Source of the DNA: Flavisericum labens
GTDB taxonomy: Bacteria > Bacteroidota > Bacteroidia > Flavobacteriales > Flavobacteriaceae
Length of the DNA: 64,000 bases
Assembly: GCF_045446075.1 (NCBI RefSeq)
Contig: NZ_JBJJBQ010000005.1
Coordinates: 1 to 64,000 of the forward strand
Direction: 5' to 3'
Below the pieces are notes generated by a model. The model saw only the letters and a list, made by a program, of their open reading frames with translations. It had not been told where the DNA came from and ran no database searches. This document shows, piece by piece, positions 50,178-58,482 of the stretch. Within the stretch, counting starts at the first letter, position 1, and each line of letters starts with the position of its first letter. The translations under genes were made by a program, and so were the position numbers.

Positions 50178-50242
50178 CAAATATAAATATTAATTTAGAT
50201 TAATCTAAAAATAGATTTAAAATAATGATTAAACTATATTTG
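50178..50242. promoter_or_regulatory. Divergent promoters and MntR-type operator
   Basis: TTTAGATTAATCTAAA (50194-50209) is a perfect 16-bp palindrome resembling DtxR/MntR boxes. It lies just upstream of a minus-strand -7 box TATATTTG (50178-50185) for the receptor gene and about 25 bp upstream of a plus-strand TATATTTG (50235-50242) for the regulator. A second smaller inverted repeat TCTA...TAGA (50204-50215) overlaps it. Binding here would repress the receptor and could autoregulate the regulator. Confidence 0.65.
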
Positions 50243-50261
50243 TGAAATAATTAAACTAAAT

Positions 50262-50918
50262 ATGATTACGCTAACAGAAGAAAATTATATTAAAACTATA
50301 TACCAACTTGGTAGATATGGCACATTAACCGTAAGCACTAACAGTATTGCGGAAGCTATTGAGACCAAAGCATCGTCGGTGACTGATATGATTAAAAAGT
50401 TGGCAGAAAAAGGCTATGTTAATTATAAACGATATCAAGGTGCGACGCTTACCTCGAAAGGAAAGAAAATAGCATCCGATGTGGTTAGAAAACACCGTTT
50501 GTGGGAAGTGTTTTTGGTTGAAAAGCTTAATTTTTCGTGGGATGAAGTTCATGAAATTGCAGAGCAATTAGAGCATATAAAATCTGAAAAACTAATTAAC
50601 GAATTAGATAAGCTATTGGATTATCCTACCCATGATCCGCACGGAGATCCTATACCAGACAAATCGGGAGATATTAAAAAAACAGATAAAGTTTTATTAT
50701 TTAATTTAGCTAAAAACACCAAAGGGGTTTGTGTTGGGGTTAAAGACACTTCCTCAGCGTTTTTAAAATATTTGGATAAACACAAAATAGCTTTAGGATC
50801 TGAAATTAGCGTAATTTCTCGGGAAGATTTTGACGACTCTATGGTTATAGAAATAAATGGTAGCCAAATAAGTATATCTCAAACCGTGGCAAACAATTTA
50901 TTTGTTATTGAAGAGTAG
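50262..50918 (+). CDS. mntR: DtxR/MntR-family metal-dependent repressor
   Basis: 218 aa: winged helix (1-~62), dimerisation/metal domain (~63-140) and a C-terminal SH3-like FeoA domain. Against DtxR, the position of Cys102 is Glu here (VHEIAEQLEH) with the following Glu and His kept; Glu at that place is the manganese-selective state of MntR. H79/E83/H98 equivalents are kept (KHRLWEV, VHE), while the N-terminal ligand (Met10 in DtxR, Asp8 in MntR) is Asn. It probably represses the divergent receptor/importer genes when Mn is plentiful. Confidence 0.9.
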   Translation: MITLTEENYIKTIYQLGRYGTLTVSTNSIAEAIETKASSVTDMIKKLAEKGYVNYKRYQGATLTSKGKKIASDVVRKHRLWEVFLVEKLNFSWDEVHEIAEQLEHIKSEKLINELDKLLDYPTHDPHGDPIPDKSGDIKKTDKVLLFNLAKNTKGVCVGVKDTSSAFLKYLDKHKIALGSEISVISREDFDDSMVIEINGSQISISQTVANNLFVIEE

Positions 50919-50935
50919 TTTTCTTTCTTTAAAGT

Positions 50936-51070
50936 TTAATGACATCCACAATCATCATTGCCACAGGCTTTTTTCGATTTGGCTTTTTTCCAAAAGAATT
51001 TTTTCACTAAAAAAAGAAGCGCAAAGGCCAGTGCAGCAATTAATAATATATTTTGTAGAAAAGTGTTCAT
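50936..51070 (-). CDS. FeoB-associated Cys-rich membrane protein, 44 aa
   Basis: ATG at 51070 gives a 44-residue peptide: a single membrane helix (NILLIAALAFALLFLV), a basic stretch KKFFWKKAKSKK, then the tail ACGNDDCGCH with three cysteines. This matches the small Cys-rich proteins encoded after feoB in Bacteroidota. It lies 27 nt downstream of the feoB stop on the same strand. It is presumably part of the Fe(II) transport complex, perhaps handling iron or electrons on the cytoplasmic face. Confidence 0.88.
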   Translation of the reverse strand: MNTFLQNILLIAALAFALLFLVKKFFWKKAKSKKACGNDDCGCH

Positions 51071-51097
51071 AGTAATTTAGTCGAAATTAAACTACTT

Positions 51098-53197
51098 TCA
51101 TTTCAAAAGTTGAAAAGCAACTAATGCCGCTACATATGCAATACCGGTCATGACCACAAGTTGCAATGTTGGCCATTTCCAAGAATTGGTTTCGCGCTTA
51201 ACAATGGCCAGTGTACTCATGCATTGCATAGCGAAAGCATAAAAGAGCAATAATGAAATACCAGAGGCAAAATTAAACAATGGCCCGCCTAAAATGGGGT
51301 TTACTTCGGCCGCCATTCTGTTTTTTATGGTAGCTTCATCATCGTTGCCAACACTGTAAATGGTTGCCAACGTTCCAACAAATACCTCACGGGCCGCAAA
51401 GCTGCTTACAATGGCAATACCAATTTTCCAATCGTAACCCAGTGGTCTTATAACAGGTTCTATGGCTCGACCTGTTATGCCTATAAATGAATGTTCTAAT
51501 TTGAAAGATGCTACATGCTGTTGTAAATCTTCGTCCGAAACATTTTGGGAGGCATATTCTTTTGTAACAATTTCTTCAGCTTTATTGAAATTATCTCCTG
51601 GACCATAAGATGCCAAAAACCATAGTATGATTGAAATGGCCAAAATAATTTTTCCAGCTCCAAATACAAACGATTTTGTTTTTTCTATAACGGTAAGCGC
51701 CACATTTTTAAAAAGCGGAAGTTTATAATTGGGCATTTCAACCACAAAGAAGGTTTTACTTCTAATTTTTAAAACTTTATTTAGAATGTATGCCGAACCC
51801 ACTGCTGCCCCAAAACCCAAAAGGTATAAAAGCATTAATGTTAAGGCTTGGTAGCCTAAACCAAAAAATCGGCCCTCTGGAATCACCAAAGAGATAATAA
51901 TTAAATAGACAGGAAGTCTGGCAGAGCATGTAGTAAATGGTGTTACCAAAATGGTAATCAAGCGTTCTTTCCAGCTCTCAATATTTCGGGTGGCCATAAT
52001 GGCTGGAATAGCACAGGCAGTACCTGAAATAAGAGGCACAACACTTTTTCCGCTCAACCCAAAGCGCCTCATGATGCGATCCATTAAAAAAACCACGCGA
52101 CTCATATAACCGGTTTCCTCCAAAACGGAGATGAACAGAAACAAAAATGCTATTTGCGGAATAAAAATAACAATACCGCCAAGCCCAGGAATAATACCTT
52201 CGGCCAATAAATTGGTAAAGGCCCCTTTTGGCAGTTGGTTTTTTGTCCATTCGCTAAGTGAGGCAAAAGCACTATCAATAAAGTCCATGGGAACACTCGA
52301 CCAGTCGTAAATGGCTTGAAACATGGTGAGTAAAATGACGAAGAAAATAGTATAGCCCCAAATTTTATGGGTTAAAATCCTATCTAACCTAGTACGTAAA
52401 TCTTTAGCCAGAGATAGGTCAATTGTTTGGCCAACTTTAAGAACGTCATTTATAAACTGATAGCGTTTAATGGTTTCTTTTTGCTGCATGCGCTTTAAAT
52501 CGGCCTCGCTTTTTGTTTTAAAATCTGCTACCGAACCAATAACGTTTCTGTCCGTTTTTCCGAAGTTTACATCTTGCGTTATAACCAGCCAAAGTTTATA
52601 CAGCAGTTGGTTTGGGAATGCTTTTCTTAGTCTGTCAAAATAGTCTTTGTCAATTTCTGACGCATTTAGGCATGGTACCGAAGAAATGTCTTTGTAATTC
52701 GTAATTAAGTTTTTTAGGTTATCAATACCCACTTTTTTTCTTGTACTTATTAGCGCTATTTTTGTTTTAAGACGTTCTTCCAGATATTCAATATTTAACG
52801 AAATACCCTTATAAGTCATGCGATCGGCCATATTAATGACCAAAATAGTTGGAATTTCTAGATCCTTAATTTGCGTGAATAGTAAAAGATTCCGTTTTAA
52901 ATTTTCAACATCGCTCACTACAACAGCAACATCAGGAAAATCTTTATCGTTTTTATTCAGAAGCAATTCTATAACAACATTTTCGTCCAGAGAGGAGGCA
53001 TTCAAACTGTAAGTGCCAGGCAAATCGATAATATGGGCTTTAACACCGCGTGGTAGTTTGCAAATACCTTCCTTTTTTTCGACCGTAATGCCAGGGTAAT
53101 TGCCTACTTTTTGATTTAAGCCAGTTAGAGCATTAAAAACCGATGTTTTTCCAGTATTGGGGTTTCCAATAAGCGCAACATTAATCTGTTTACCCAT
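51098..53197 (-). CDS. feoB: Ferrous iron transporter B
   Basis: 699 aa. G1 GNPNTGKTS (11-19), G3 DLPG (58-61) and G4 NMAD (122-125) form the N-terminal G domain; a helical spacer is followed by two Gate motifs in the membrane core (for example PLISGTACAIPAIMATR and AAREVFVGTLA). It imports Fe(II) across the inner membrane. It overlaps feoA by 8 nt and is followed by its small Cys-rich partner. Confidence 0.96.
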   Translation of the reverse strand: MGKQINVALIGNPNTGKTSVFNALTGLNQKVGNYPGITVEKKEGICKLPRGVKAHIIDLPGTYSLNASSLDENVVIELLLNKNDKDFPDVAVVVSDVENLKRNLLLFTQIKDLEIPTILVINMADRMTYKGISLNIEYLEERLKTKIALISTRKKVGIDNLKNLITNYKDISSVPCLNASEIDKDYFDRLRKAFPNQLLYKLWLVITQDVNFGKTDRNVIGSVADFKTKSEADLKRMQQKETIKRYQFINDVLKVGQTIDLSLAKDLRTRLDRILTHKIWGYTIFFVILLTMFQAIYDWSSVPMDFIDSAFASLSEWTKNQLPKGAFTNLLAEGIIPGLGGIVIFIPQIAFLFLFISVLEETGYMSRVVFLMDRIMRRFGLSGKSVVPLISGTACAIPAIMATRNIESWKERLITILVTPFTTCSARLPVYLIIISLVIPEGRFFGLGYQALTLMLLYLLGFGAAVGSAYILNKVLKIRSKTFFVVEMPNYKLPLFKNVALTVIEKTKSFVFGAGKIILAISIILWFLASYGPGDNFNKAEEIVTKEYASQNVSDEDLQQHVASFKLEHSFIGITGRAIEPVIRPLGYDWKIGIAIVSSFAAREVFVGTLATIYSVGNDDEATIKNRMAAEVNPILGGPLFNFASGISLLLFYAFAMQCMSTLAIVKRETNSWKWPTLQLVVMTGIAYVAALVAFQLLK

Positions 53198-53426
53198 TTG
53201 TTATTCTTTCTATTAGAATATGATTGGCGGTTTCTTTTCTAATGGCCAAATGCGATCCATTAATATTTAAGTACATGGGGTCTTGAAATGGCGCCACTTG
53301 AACAAGCTTTACGGTATTACCTGGCAAGCATCCCATTTCTAAAAGTTTTAGTGGAATGTGTATGGATGAAACATCGGTAATAATGGCAACTTCGCCCCGT
53401 TTTAAATGTGCTAAAGTATCTTGCAA
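53190..53426 (-). CDS. feoA: Ferrous iron transport protein A
   Basis: 78 aa, a single SH3-like FeoA domain: LKLLEMGCLPGNTVKLVQVAPFQDP and the end LAIRKETANHILIERI are typical. It overlaps feoB by 8 nt and precedes it, the standard feoAB order. It modulates the FeoB transporter. Confidence 0.94.
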   Translation of the reverse strand: MQDTLAHLKRGEVAIITDVSSIHIPLKLLEMGCLPGNTVKLVQVAPFQDPMYLNINGSHLAIRKETANHILIERITNG

Positions 53427-53503
53427 GCTTATTTAGATTGATTTTAAAGAAGCAAAAATAAGGTAAAAGTTTAGAAGTATAAAAGTTTTAAATATAAATA
53501 ATT

Positions 53504-53660
53504 TTTTGGGCGTTACCCAAGGGTCGGGCTTTTCGCTGTATCTTTTACTTTCTGTCATTCCTGCGAATGCAGAAATCCGGCAGTAATAAGTTTCGACCTA
53601 TAAAAGTTCTGGCTCTTTTTTTAGAAAAAGTAAAAGGATGCCACTACAATCCCTAACGCA
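53504..53660. repeat. Dispersed repeat (GGGCGTTACCC type), copy 2
   Basis: Same borders as the element after pyk: TTTTGGGCGTTACCC...GGGTCGGGCTTTTC...TATCTTTT at the left and AAAAGGATGCC...CAATCCCTAACGCA at the right. The middle differs: it holds TGTCATTCCTGCGAATGCAG and AATCCGGCAG, which looks like part of yet another repeat class. It occupies much of the 465-bp gap between feoA and the small ORF at 53,892; the rest has no gene, only a -7-like TATCTTTG at 53,774-53,781. Confidence 0.7.
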
Positions 53661-53891
53661 ACCACTGCTAACTATGTCATTATTGTATATATATAACGTT
53701 TTTACTCGCTTTTAAGTTAATATAGTATATAAATGTGCCAGATCTGTTGTTTTCAACCTGATTGACAGTAGCTTATCTTTGCATCATAAATAATTACATA
53801 ATGTAATGTGCCTTAATAATAAAATGGATATTGATGAAAACTTGACAAGGCAAATTACATTTTAACTTTTAAAGAACGTAAAAATTTTAAT

Positions 53892-54011
53892 ATGAAAACA
53901 AGTAACAGTAGCAGAAACAGTATAGCAACGGAAAGTAAAGTTGGTACAAAAACGAAACAATTTAGCAATGCAAGTTCATTAGTTTGGAACAATAAAAGAC
54001 GTTATAAATAA
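53892..54011 (+). CDS. Candidate 39-aa basic small protein
   Basis: ATG at 53892 opens 39 codons: MKTSNSSRNSIATESK... ending SSLVWNNKRRYK. It is rich in Ser, Asn, Thr and Lys, has a single Trp and a strongly basic tail, and no hydrophobic segment. A -7-like TATCTTTG (53774-53781) with TTG at 53,747 lies upstream, giving a leader of about 105 nt, and a strong terminator follows 16 nt after the stop. These features suggest a real small transcript; a noncoding RNA is the alternative. Confidence 0.5.
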   Translation: MKTSNSSRNSIATESKVGTKTKQFSNASSLVWNNKRRYK

Positions 54012-54027
54012 TTAAACATCAAATTAC

Positions 54028-54058
54028 AAAAAAGCTCTTTTTTTAAAGAGCTTTTTTT
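54028..54058. terminator. Bidirectional Rho-independent terminator
   Basis: AAAGCTCTTT and AAAGAGCTTT form a 10-bp stem around TTTT with flanking A and T runs. It ends the small-ORF transcript and, on the minus strand, the SCO gene whose stop is 12 nt away. Confidence 0.85.
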
Positions 54059-54069
54059 ATATGCAATAA

Positions 54070-54762
54070 TTAGTTTTGGTATTCTTCTTTCAAAATAGCA
54101 ATATCATTAAGTAGTTGCTCAATATCTTCAGTATTAGTGCCATCATAAAACCCTCTTATCTGCCGTTCTTTATCAATTAGCATAAAGTTTTCGGTGTGAA
54201 TCATATCGTAAGGCCCGTCAAACGGATTGTCCTTTACGGCCAAATAACTTTTTCTGGCCAAATCGTAAATTTGTTCTTTATCGCCAGTTACCAAATTCCA
54301 TTTTTTGTCGTTCACACCTTTTTTTAAAGCGTAACGCTTTAGTTGTGCAACACTGTCAATTTCTGGAGTTACGGAGTGTGAAAGCAACATCACCTCGTCA
54401 TCGTTTATTATTTCCTTTTGAATGTCTACCATGTTGTCGGTCATAATGGGGCAAATGGTTGGGCAGGTCGTGAAAAAGAAATCAGCTACATAAATTTTGT
54501 CCTTATAATCGTTTTGAGTTATGGTTTTTCCATTTTGGTTGGTCAACCTAAAATCGGCTATTCTATGATATTTTTTTTTGTAATGAAGCGTGCTGTCTAC
54601 CAATTCTGTACTTACCATAGTTGGTTGGTAAATAGGTAACGGGTGGTAAACATTTAGGGTGTTGTAAATTAAGAATACAATAATCGCCGAAATGGCTAGA
54701 AAAACAATGGCAAATAGTTTGTAGTCCTTAAAAAACGATAACATTGAGATATAAATTTCCAC
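54070..54762 (-). CDS. SCO1/SenC family copper chaperone-like protein
   Basis: 230 aa (224 from the second Met, MLSFFKDYK). One N-terminal membrane anchor (about 17-33), then a thioredoxin fold with C100 and C104 in FFFTTCPTICPIM and the conserved His in YDMIHTENFMLID. The CxxxC plus His set binds copper in SCO proteins for assembling the CuA site of cytochrome oxidase. Members may also act as thiol reductases. No oxidase genes lie nearby. Confidence 0.93.
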   Translation of the reverse strand: MEIYISMLSFFKDYKLFAIVFLAISAIIVFLIYNTLNVYHPLPIYQPTMVSTELVDSTLHYKKKYHRIADFRLTNQNGKTITQNDYKDKIYVADFFFTTCPTICPIMTDNMVDIQKEIINDDEVMLLSHSVTPEIDSVAQLKRYALKKGVNDKKWNLVTGDKEQIYDLARKSYLAVKDNPFDGPYDMIHTENFMLIDKERQIRGFYDGTNTEDIEQLLNDIAILKEEYQN

Positions 54763-54905
54763 AAAAATACAATGAATTTTCCGTTGTAAAAATTGAAGCC
54801 TGTCTTAAATTACAGTTAAAAATGCAAAGCATTCCTCGATTGTCTTTTATAAAGTTGGTTTAAAAGCTTACTTTTGTGCGATTATAAAAAATTGTTAGAC
54901 TATAT

Positions 54906-56252
54906 ATGGAGTTTGTTATAAAAATATCTCAGTTTTTAATGAGCCTTTCTTTGCTAATTGTTCTGCACGAATTGGGGCATTTTATCCCGGCGAAGGCTTT
55001 TAAAACTAGAGTTGAAAAATTTTACCTGTTTTTTGATGTCAAGTTTTCGTTGTTTAAAAAGAAAATAGGCGACACTGTATATGGTATTGGTTGGTTGCCG
55101 CTTGGGGGTTATGTGAAAATTTCGGGAATGATTGATGAAAGCATGGATACTGAACAAATGTCGCAAGAACCACAGCCATGGGAATTTCGGTCAAAACCTG
55201 CATGGCAACGTTTAATTATTATGTTAGGTGGTGTAACGGTGAATTTTTTATTGGCTATTTTAATATACATTGGAATGAGCTTTTTTTACGGCGAAAGTAT
55301 TCTGCCCGTTGAAAACATAAAAGATGGTTTGGATATAGAAAGTACAGTGGCCAATAAGGCCGGCTTACAAACAGGTGATAATATTTTGGCTGTTGATGGT
55401 GAAAATATTGAAACCTTCTCGCAAATTTCTGAGAAAGTATTGTTTGGCAAAGAGATATTGATTGAAAGAGATGGTGTAAAGTCGACCATCCAAATGCCCG
55501 AAGATTTTCTTGCACAGCTAATGGATTCTAAGGAGCGAGGCTTCATCAATTTAAGACAGCCATTTGTTGTAATGGAAGTGCCAGATACTTCTTATAACAT
55601 GGCCAGTGGGTTAAGAAAAGGTGATCTTCTTTTAGCTTTGGGTGATTATCAAACCAAATACGCCGATCAAGTAAAAGATGCATTAGACGACTTAAAGGGC
55701 CAAGAAGTAACAGCCATTGTAAAGCGAAAAGACGAAAATATAAATTTACCTTTAAAAGTAAGTGAAGATGGTAAGTTGGGTGTTGTTTATGCTAGGGCAT
55801 CAACCCCAGAAACCCTAGAAGCTTTAGGGTATTACGATTACGAAACCAAAGATTACGGTTTTTTTGAAGCGTTTCCTGTAGGTTTAAAAAAGGCTAAAGA
55901 TAAAATGACATCCTATTGGGATCAACTCGGAGCTATATTCACCCCGAGCACAGGAGCCTATAAAGGAGTTGGAGGTTTCAAAGCTATTTACGATATCTTT
56001 CCTAGTTTTTGGAGCTGGCAAGTATTCTGGAGTATTACAGCGTTTTTATCAATAATGTTGGGCGTGCTAAACCTACTTCCTATACCGGCATTAGATGGTG
56101 GCCACGTGATGTTTTTACTTTATGAAATGGTGTCGGGAAGAAAGCCTGGTGATAAGTTTATGGAGTATGCCCAAATGGTGGGGTTCTTTATTTTAATAGC
56201 ATTGGTTTTATTTGCTAATGGTAACGATATATATAAAGCTATATTCAATTAA
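54906..56252 (+). CDS. rseP: Site-2 metalloprotease RseP
   Basis: 448 aa. The zinc motif HELGH (residues 21-25) lies in the first membrane helix; two PDZ-like regions follow (about 120-300) and the C-terminal membrane part has NLLPIPALDGGH with the third ligand. It cleaves membrane-embedded anti-sigma factors and signal-peptide remnants. A -7-like TACTTTTG is at 54,869-54,876, about 30 nt before the ATG. Confidence 0.95.
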   Translation: MEFVIKISQFLMSLSLLIVLHELGHFIPAKAFKTRVEKFYLFFDVKFSLFKKKIGDTVYGIGWLPLGGYVKISGMIDESMDTEQMSQEPQPWEFRSKPAWQRLIIMLGGVTVNFLLAILIYIGMSFFYGESILPVENIKDGLDIESTVANKAGLQTGDNILAVDGENIETFSQISEKVLFGKEILIERDGVKSTIQMPEDFLAQLMDSKERGFINLRQPFVVMEVPDTSYNMASGLRKGDLLLALGDYQTKYADQVKDALDDLKGQEVTAIVKRKDENINLPLKVSEDGKLGVVYARASTPETLEALGYYDYETKDYGFFEAFPVGLKKAKDKMTSYWDQLGAIFTPSTGAYKGVGGFKAIYDIFPSFWSWQVFWSITAFLSIMLGVLNLLPIPALDGGHVMFLLYEMVSGRKPGDKFMEYAQMVGFFILIALVLFANGNDIYKAIFN

Positions 56253-56270
56253 AATTTTTTAAAAAAGTTA

Positions 56271-56300
56271 TTGCGATAACTAAAAATATATATATATTTG
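56271..56300 (+). promoter_or_regulatory. Promoter of tRNA-Asn
   Basis: TTG (56271-56273), 19-nt spacer, then TATATTTG (56293-56300): an exact match to the Bacteroidota consensus. The tRNA starts 26 nt later. Confidence 0.72.
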
Positions 56301-56325
56301 CGCTCGCAAAAGCGAAACAATACTT

Positions 56326-56399
56326 TCCTCAGTAGCTCAGTTGGTTAGAGCATCTGACTGTTAATCAGAGGGTCGCTGGTTCGAGCCCAGCCTGAGGAG
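56326..56399 (+). tRNA. tRNA-Asn (anticodon GTT)
   Basis: Acceptor TCCTCAG pairs fully with CTGAGGA; anticodon stem TCTGA/TCAGA with loop CTGTTAA (anticodon GTT); T-arm GCTGGTTCGAGCCCAGC. Discriminator G. CCA is not encoded. Confidence 0.95.
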
Positions 56400-56404
56400 C
56401 AAAT

Positions 56405-56435
56405 AAAGACTTTACAGAAATGTAAGGTCTTTTTT
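56405..56435 (+). terminator. Terminator between tRNA-Asn and tRNA-Arg
   Basis: AAAGACTTTACA and TGTAAGGTCTTT pair at 11 of 12 positions around GAAA, followed by six T. Confidence 0.7.
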
Positions 56436-56456
56436 GTTTGAAGTAATATTTTTAAC

Positions 56457-56528
56457 GGCTCCATAGTTCAAGGGATAGAACAAGAGTTTCCTAAACTTTA
56501 GATCCAGGTTCGAGTCCTGGTGGAGTCA
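56457..56528 (+). tRNA. tRNA-Arg (anticodon CCT)
   Basis: Acceptor GGCTCCA pairs with TGGAGTC (one G-U); anticodon stem AGAGT/ACTTT with loop TTCCTAA (anticodon CCT, reads AGG); T-arm CCAGGTTCGAGTCCTGG. CCA is not encoded. Confidence 0.93.
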
Positions 56529-56557
56529 CTAAAAATACTGGACTTTCCAATCACAGG

Positions 56558-56584
56558 CTTGTTGCTTCAACAGGTCTTTTTTTA
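56558..56584 (+). terminator. Likely terminator after tRNA-Arg
   Basis: CTTGTTG pairs with CAACAGG (6 of 7) around CTT, followed after TC by a run of T. Confidence 0.5.
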
Positions 56585-56774
56585 TTCTATACTATTTAAT
56601 GGGAATTTGCAACTTACTTTTTATAAAAAAGCAAACCTAAAGGTGTTGATTATACTAAAAACATACAATCAATTGTTTACAAGACTTTAGGTCAAGTAAT
56701 TATTTTCTGATCTAACTTCTATTTAAAATTTTAAGTTGTCGGTTTGTACTTAAATCCAATATAAACTAATAATA

Positions 56775-56903
56775 TTATTTCTTAATTAGCTTTTTAAAGG
56801 CTAGACCGTTTTGTCCAATTATTTTAACCATATAAACACCAGAACTAAGGTCGCCTAGTTCTATAATAGAACCTTCAGTAGATTTTATACCCTTATGCCA
56901 TAT
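56775..56903 (-). pseudogene. Remnant of a type IX secretion (Por) C-terminal sorting domain
   Basis: On the minus strand about 40 codons end ELGDLSSGVYMVKIIGQNG...FKKLIKK and stop, the pattern of type A T9SS sorting domains (LxxLxxGxYxVKxxxxxGxxxxKKxIKK). An in-frame stop closes the frame just upstream, and no other part of a secreted protein precedes it, so it is a decayed 3' end of a secreted-protein gene. The rest of the 450-bp gap between tRNA-Arg and the VOC gene shows no supported gene. Confidence 0.7.
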
Positions 56904-56978
56904 TTATTTTGCTGTTTTTGGGTTCCTAGCAGAATCACTAGTTTTGAATAGAATTAAACGAATAATTCGAGAGTGCGT

Positions 56979-57323
56979 TTATTTATCAGACCAAACAGCC
57001 AATTCATTGCCAGAGGGGTCAGTAAAATGAAATCTTCGCCCACCGGGGAATGAGAAAATGCCTTTTGAAATAGCACCTTTAGCTTCTATAATTTTACTTT
57101 TTATCAGGTTAAGGTCTTCATGGTACAAAACAACCAGTGCGCCGTTTATAATTTTATGATCTGTTTTTTCAAAACCCCCTTCAATTCCGCTATGTGAGAA
57201 AGCGACATACGTGGGGCCATAATCTGTAAAACTCCAGCCAAAAGCTTCGGAGTAAAATTGTTTGATTTCCTCCAAGTCATTGGCCTTAAACTCAACGTAA
57301 TTTATATGGCTGTTTTTAGGCAT
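56979..57323 (-). CDS. VOC family (glyoxalase-like) protein
   Basis: 114 aa, one vicinal-oxygen-chelate fold: HINYVEFKANDLEEIKQFYSEAFGW at the N terminus, VVLYHEDLNLIKSKI in the middle and FPGGRRFHFTDPSGNELAVW at the end, where the final Glu is a usual metal ligand. The substrate is unknown; it could be a dioxygenase, a lyase or a binding protein. It lies 26 nt after gpsA. Confidence 0.88.
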   Translation of the reverse strand: MPKNSHINYVEFKANDLEEIKQFYSEAFGWSFTDYGPTYVAFSHSGIEGGFEKTDHKIINGALVVLYHEDLNLIKSKIIEAKGAISKGIFSFPGGRRFHFTDPSGNELAVWSDK

Positions 57324-57349
57324 AAAGAGGTTTTAAAGTATTAAAAATA

Positions 57350-58351
57350 TCAATCCAACTTTTCAGTTAGTTTTTTAAAAACCTTTTTAGGGTTTTTGTT
57401 TTCGTAAAGAATATCGTAAACCGCATTAATAATAGGGGTTTGTGCCTTTTTATTATTTTTTTCGTTAAGTAAATAAGCACTTTTTGTGGCGTAATAACCT
57501 TCGGCAACCATACTCATTTCCATTTGAGCTGATTTCACAGTATAACCCTTGCCAATCATATTGCCAAACATACGGTTTCGCGAAAACACCGAGTAGCCCG
57601 TTACCAGCAAATCGCCCAAATAAGCCGAGTTGTTAATGTTACGTTTCATTTTATGCACCTTTTTAATGAAGCGCTTCATTTCACGAATGGAATTGCTCAT
57701 CAAAACACTCTGAAAATTATCGCCATAACCCAATCCATGTGCAATTCCAGCGGCGATGGCGTAAATGTTTTTCAGCATTACAGCATACTCAACTCCAATA
57801 ATATCATCGCTGGTTTTGGTGTTTATGTAATCGCTACTCAAATTTTCCGCAATGGCTTTGGCTTTGGTTTCATCAGAACATGAAATAGTTAGGTATGATA
57901 AACGCTCCAAGGCTACTTCCTCTGCATGGCAAGGCCCAGCAATTACGGCAATGTTGTCGTAAGGTACTTTATAAGCTTCGTGAAAATGCTCGCCCACTAA
58001 TAAACCCGTTTCTGGCATAATACCTTTTACGGCAGACACTATAATTTTATTTGAAATATCAACATTAAGTTTTTCAAGCTCGCTATGTATAAAAGCTGAC
58101 GGGATAACAAATATTAAAACATCGGCATATTCTGCAATTTCATTAATGTCGTTACTTAGTTTTAGTTGCTCTAAATGAAATTCTACCGAACTTAAATAAT
58201 TGGGGTTATGTTGCTCTCTTAAAAGATGTTCTTTGGTGTAAACACTGCGCATGTACCAACCAATTTCATCTAAGTTTTCGCAAAGCATTTTTACAATGGC
58301 CGTAGCCCAGCTACCTGCTCCAAAAACCGCATATTTTAATGGTTTATCCAT
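57350..58351 (-). CDS. gpsA: NAD(P)H-dependent glycerol-3-phosphate dehydrogenase
   Basis: 333 aa. N-terminal dinucleotide-binding GAGSWATAIV, then SAVKGIMPETG, AGPCHAEEVA, the catalytic Lys in AVMLKNIYAIAAGIAHGLGYGDN, and SRNRMFGNMIGKG. It makes glycerol-3-phosphate from DHAP for phospholipid synthesis, the opposite direction to GlpD at 9,570. Confidence 0.95.
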   Translation of the reverse strand: MDKPLKYAVFGAGSWATAIVKMLCENLDEIGWYMRSVYTKEHLLREQHNPNYLSSVEFHLEQLKLSNDINEIAEYADVLIFVIPSAFIHSELEKLNVDISNKIIVSAVKGIMPETGLLVGEHFHEAYKVPYDNIAVIAGPCHAEEVALERLSYLTISCSDETKAKAIAENLSSDYINTKTSDDIIGVEYAVMLKNIYAIAAGIAHGLGYGDNFQSVLMSNSIREMKRFIKKVHKMKRNINNSAYLGDLLVTGYSVFSRNRMFGNMIGKGYTVKSAQMEMSMVAEGYYATKSAYLLNEKNNKKAQTPIINAVYDILYENKNPKKVFKKLTEKLD

Positions 58352-58482
58352 AAAATTTAAAATGTTGTTTGTTCAAAAATACGCAAAATATTACTCATTT
58401 TTTTCATTGCAAAATATTGGCCGTTTGTTTTTTGGCACGCGTTTTGAAACTCTGTAACTAGAAACCCTAAAAACGTTTGATT

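Noticed and set aside
58477..58482. TTG start six bases upstream of the lipoprotein ATG
   Set aside because: The ATG gives a standard lipoprotein signal; the two extra residues add nothing.
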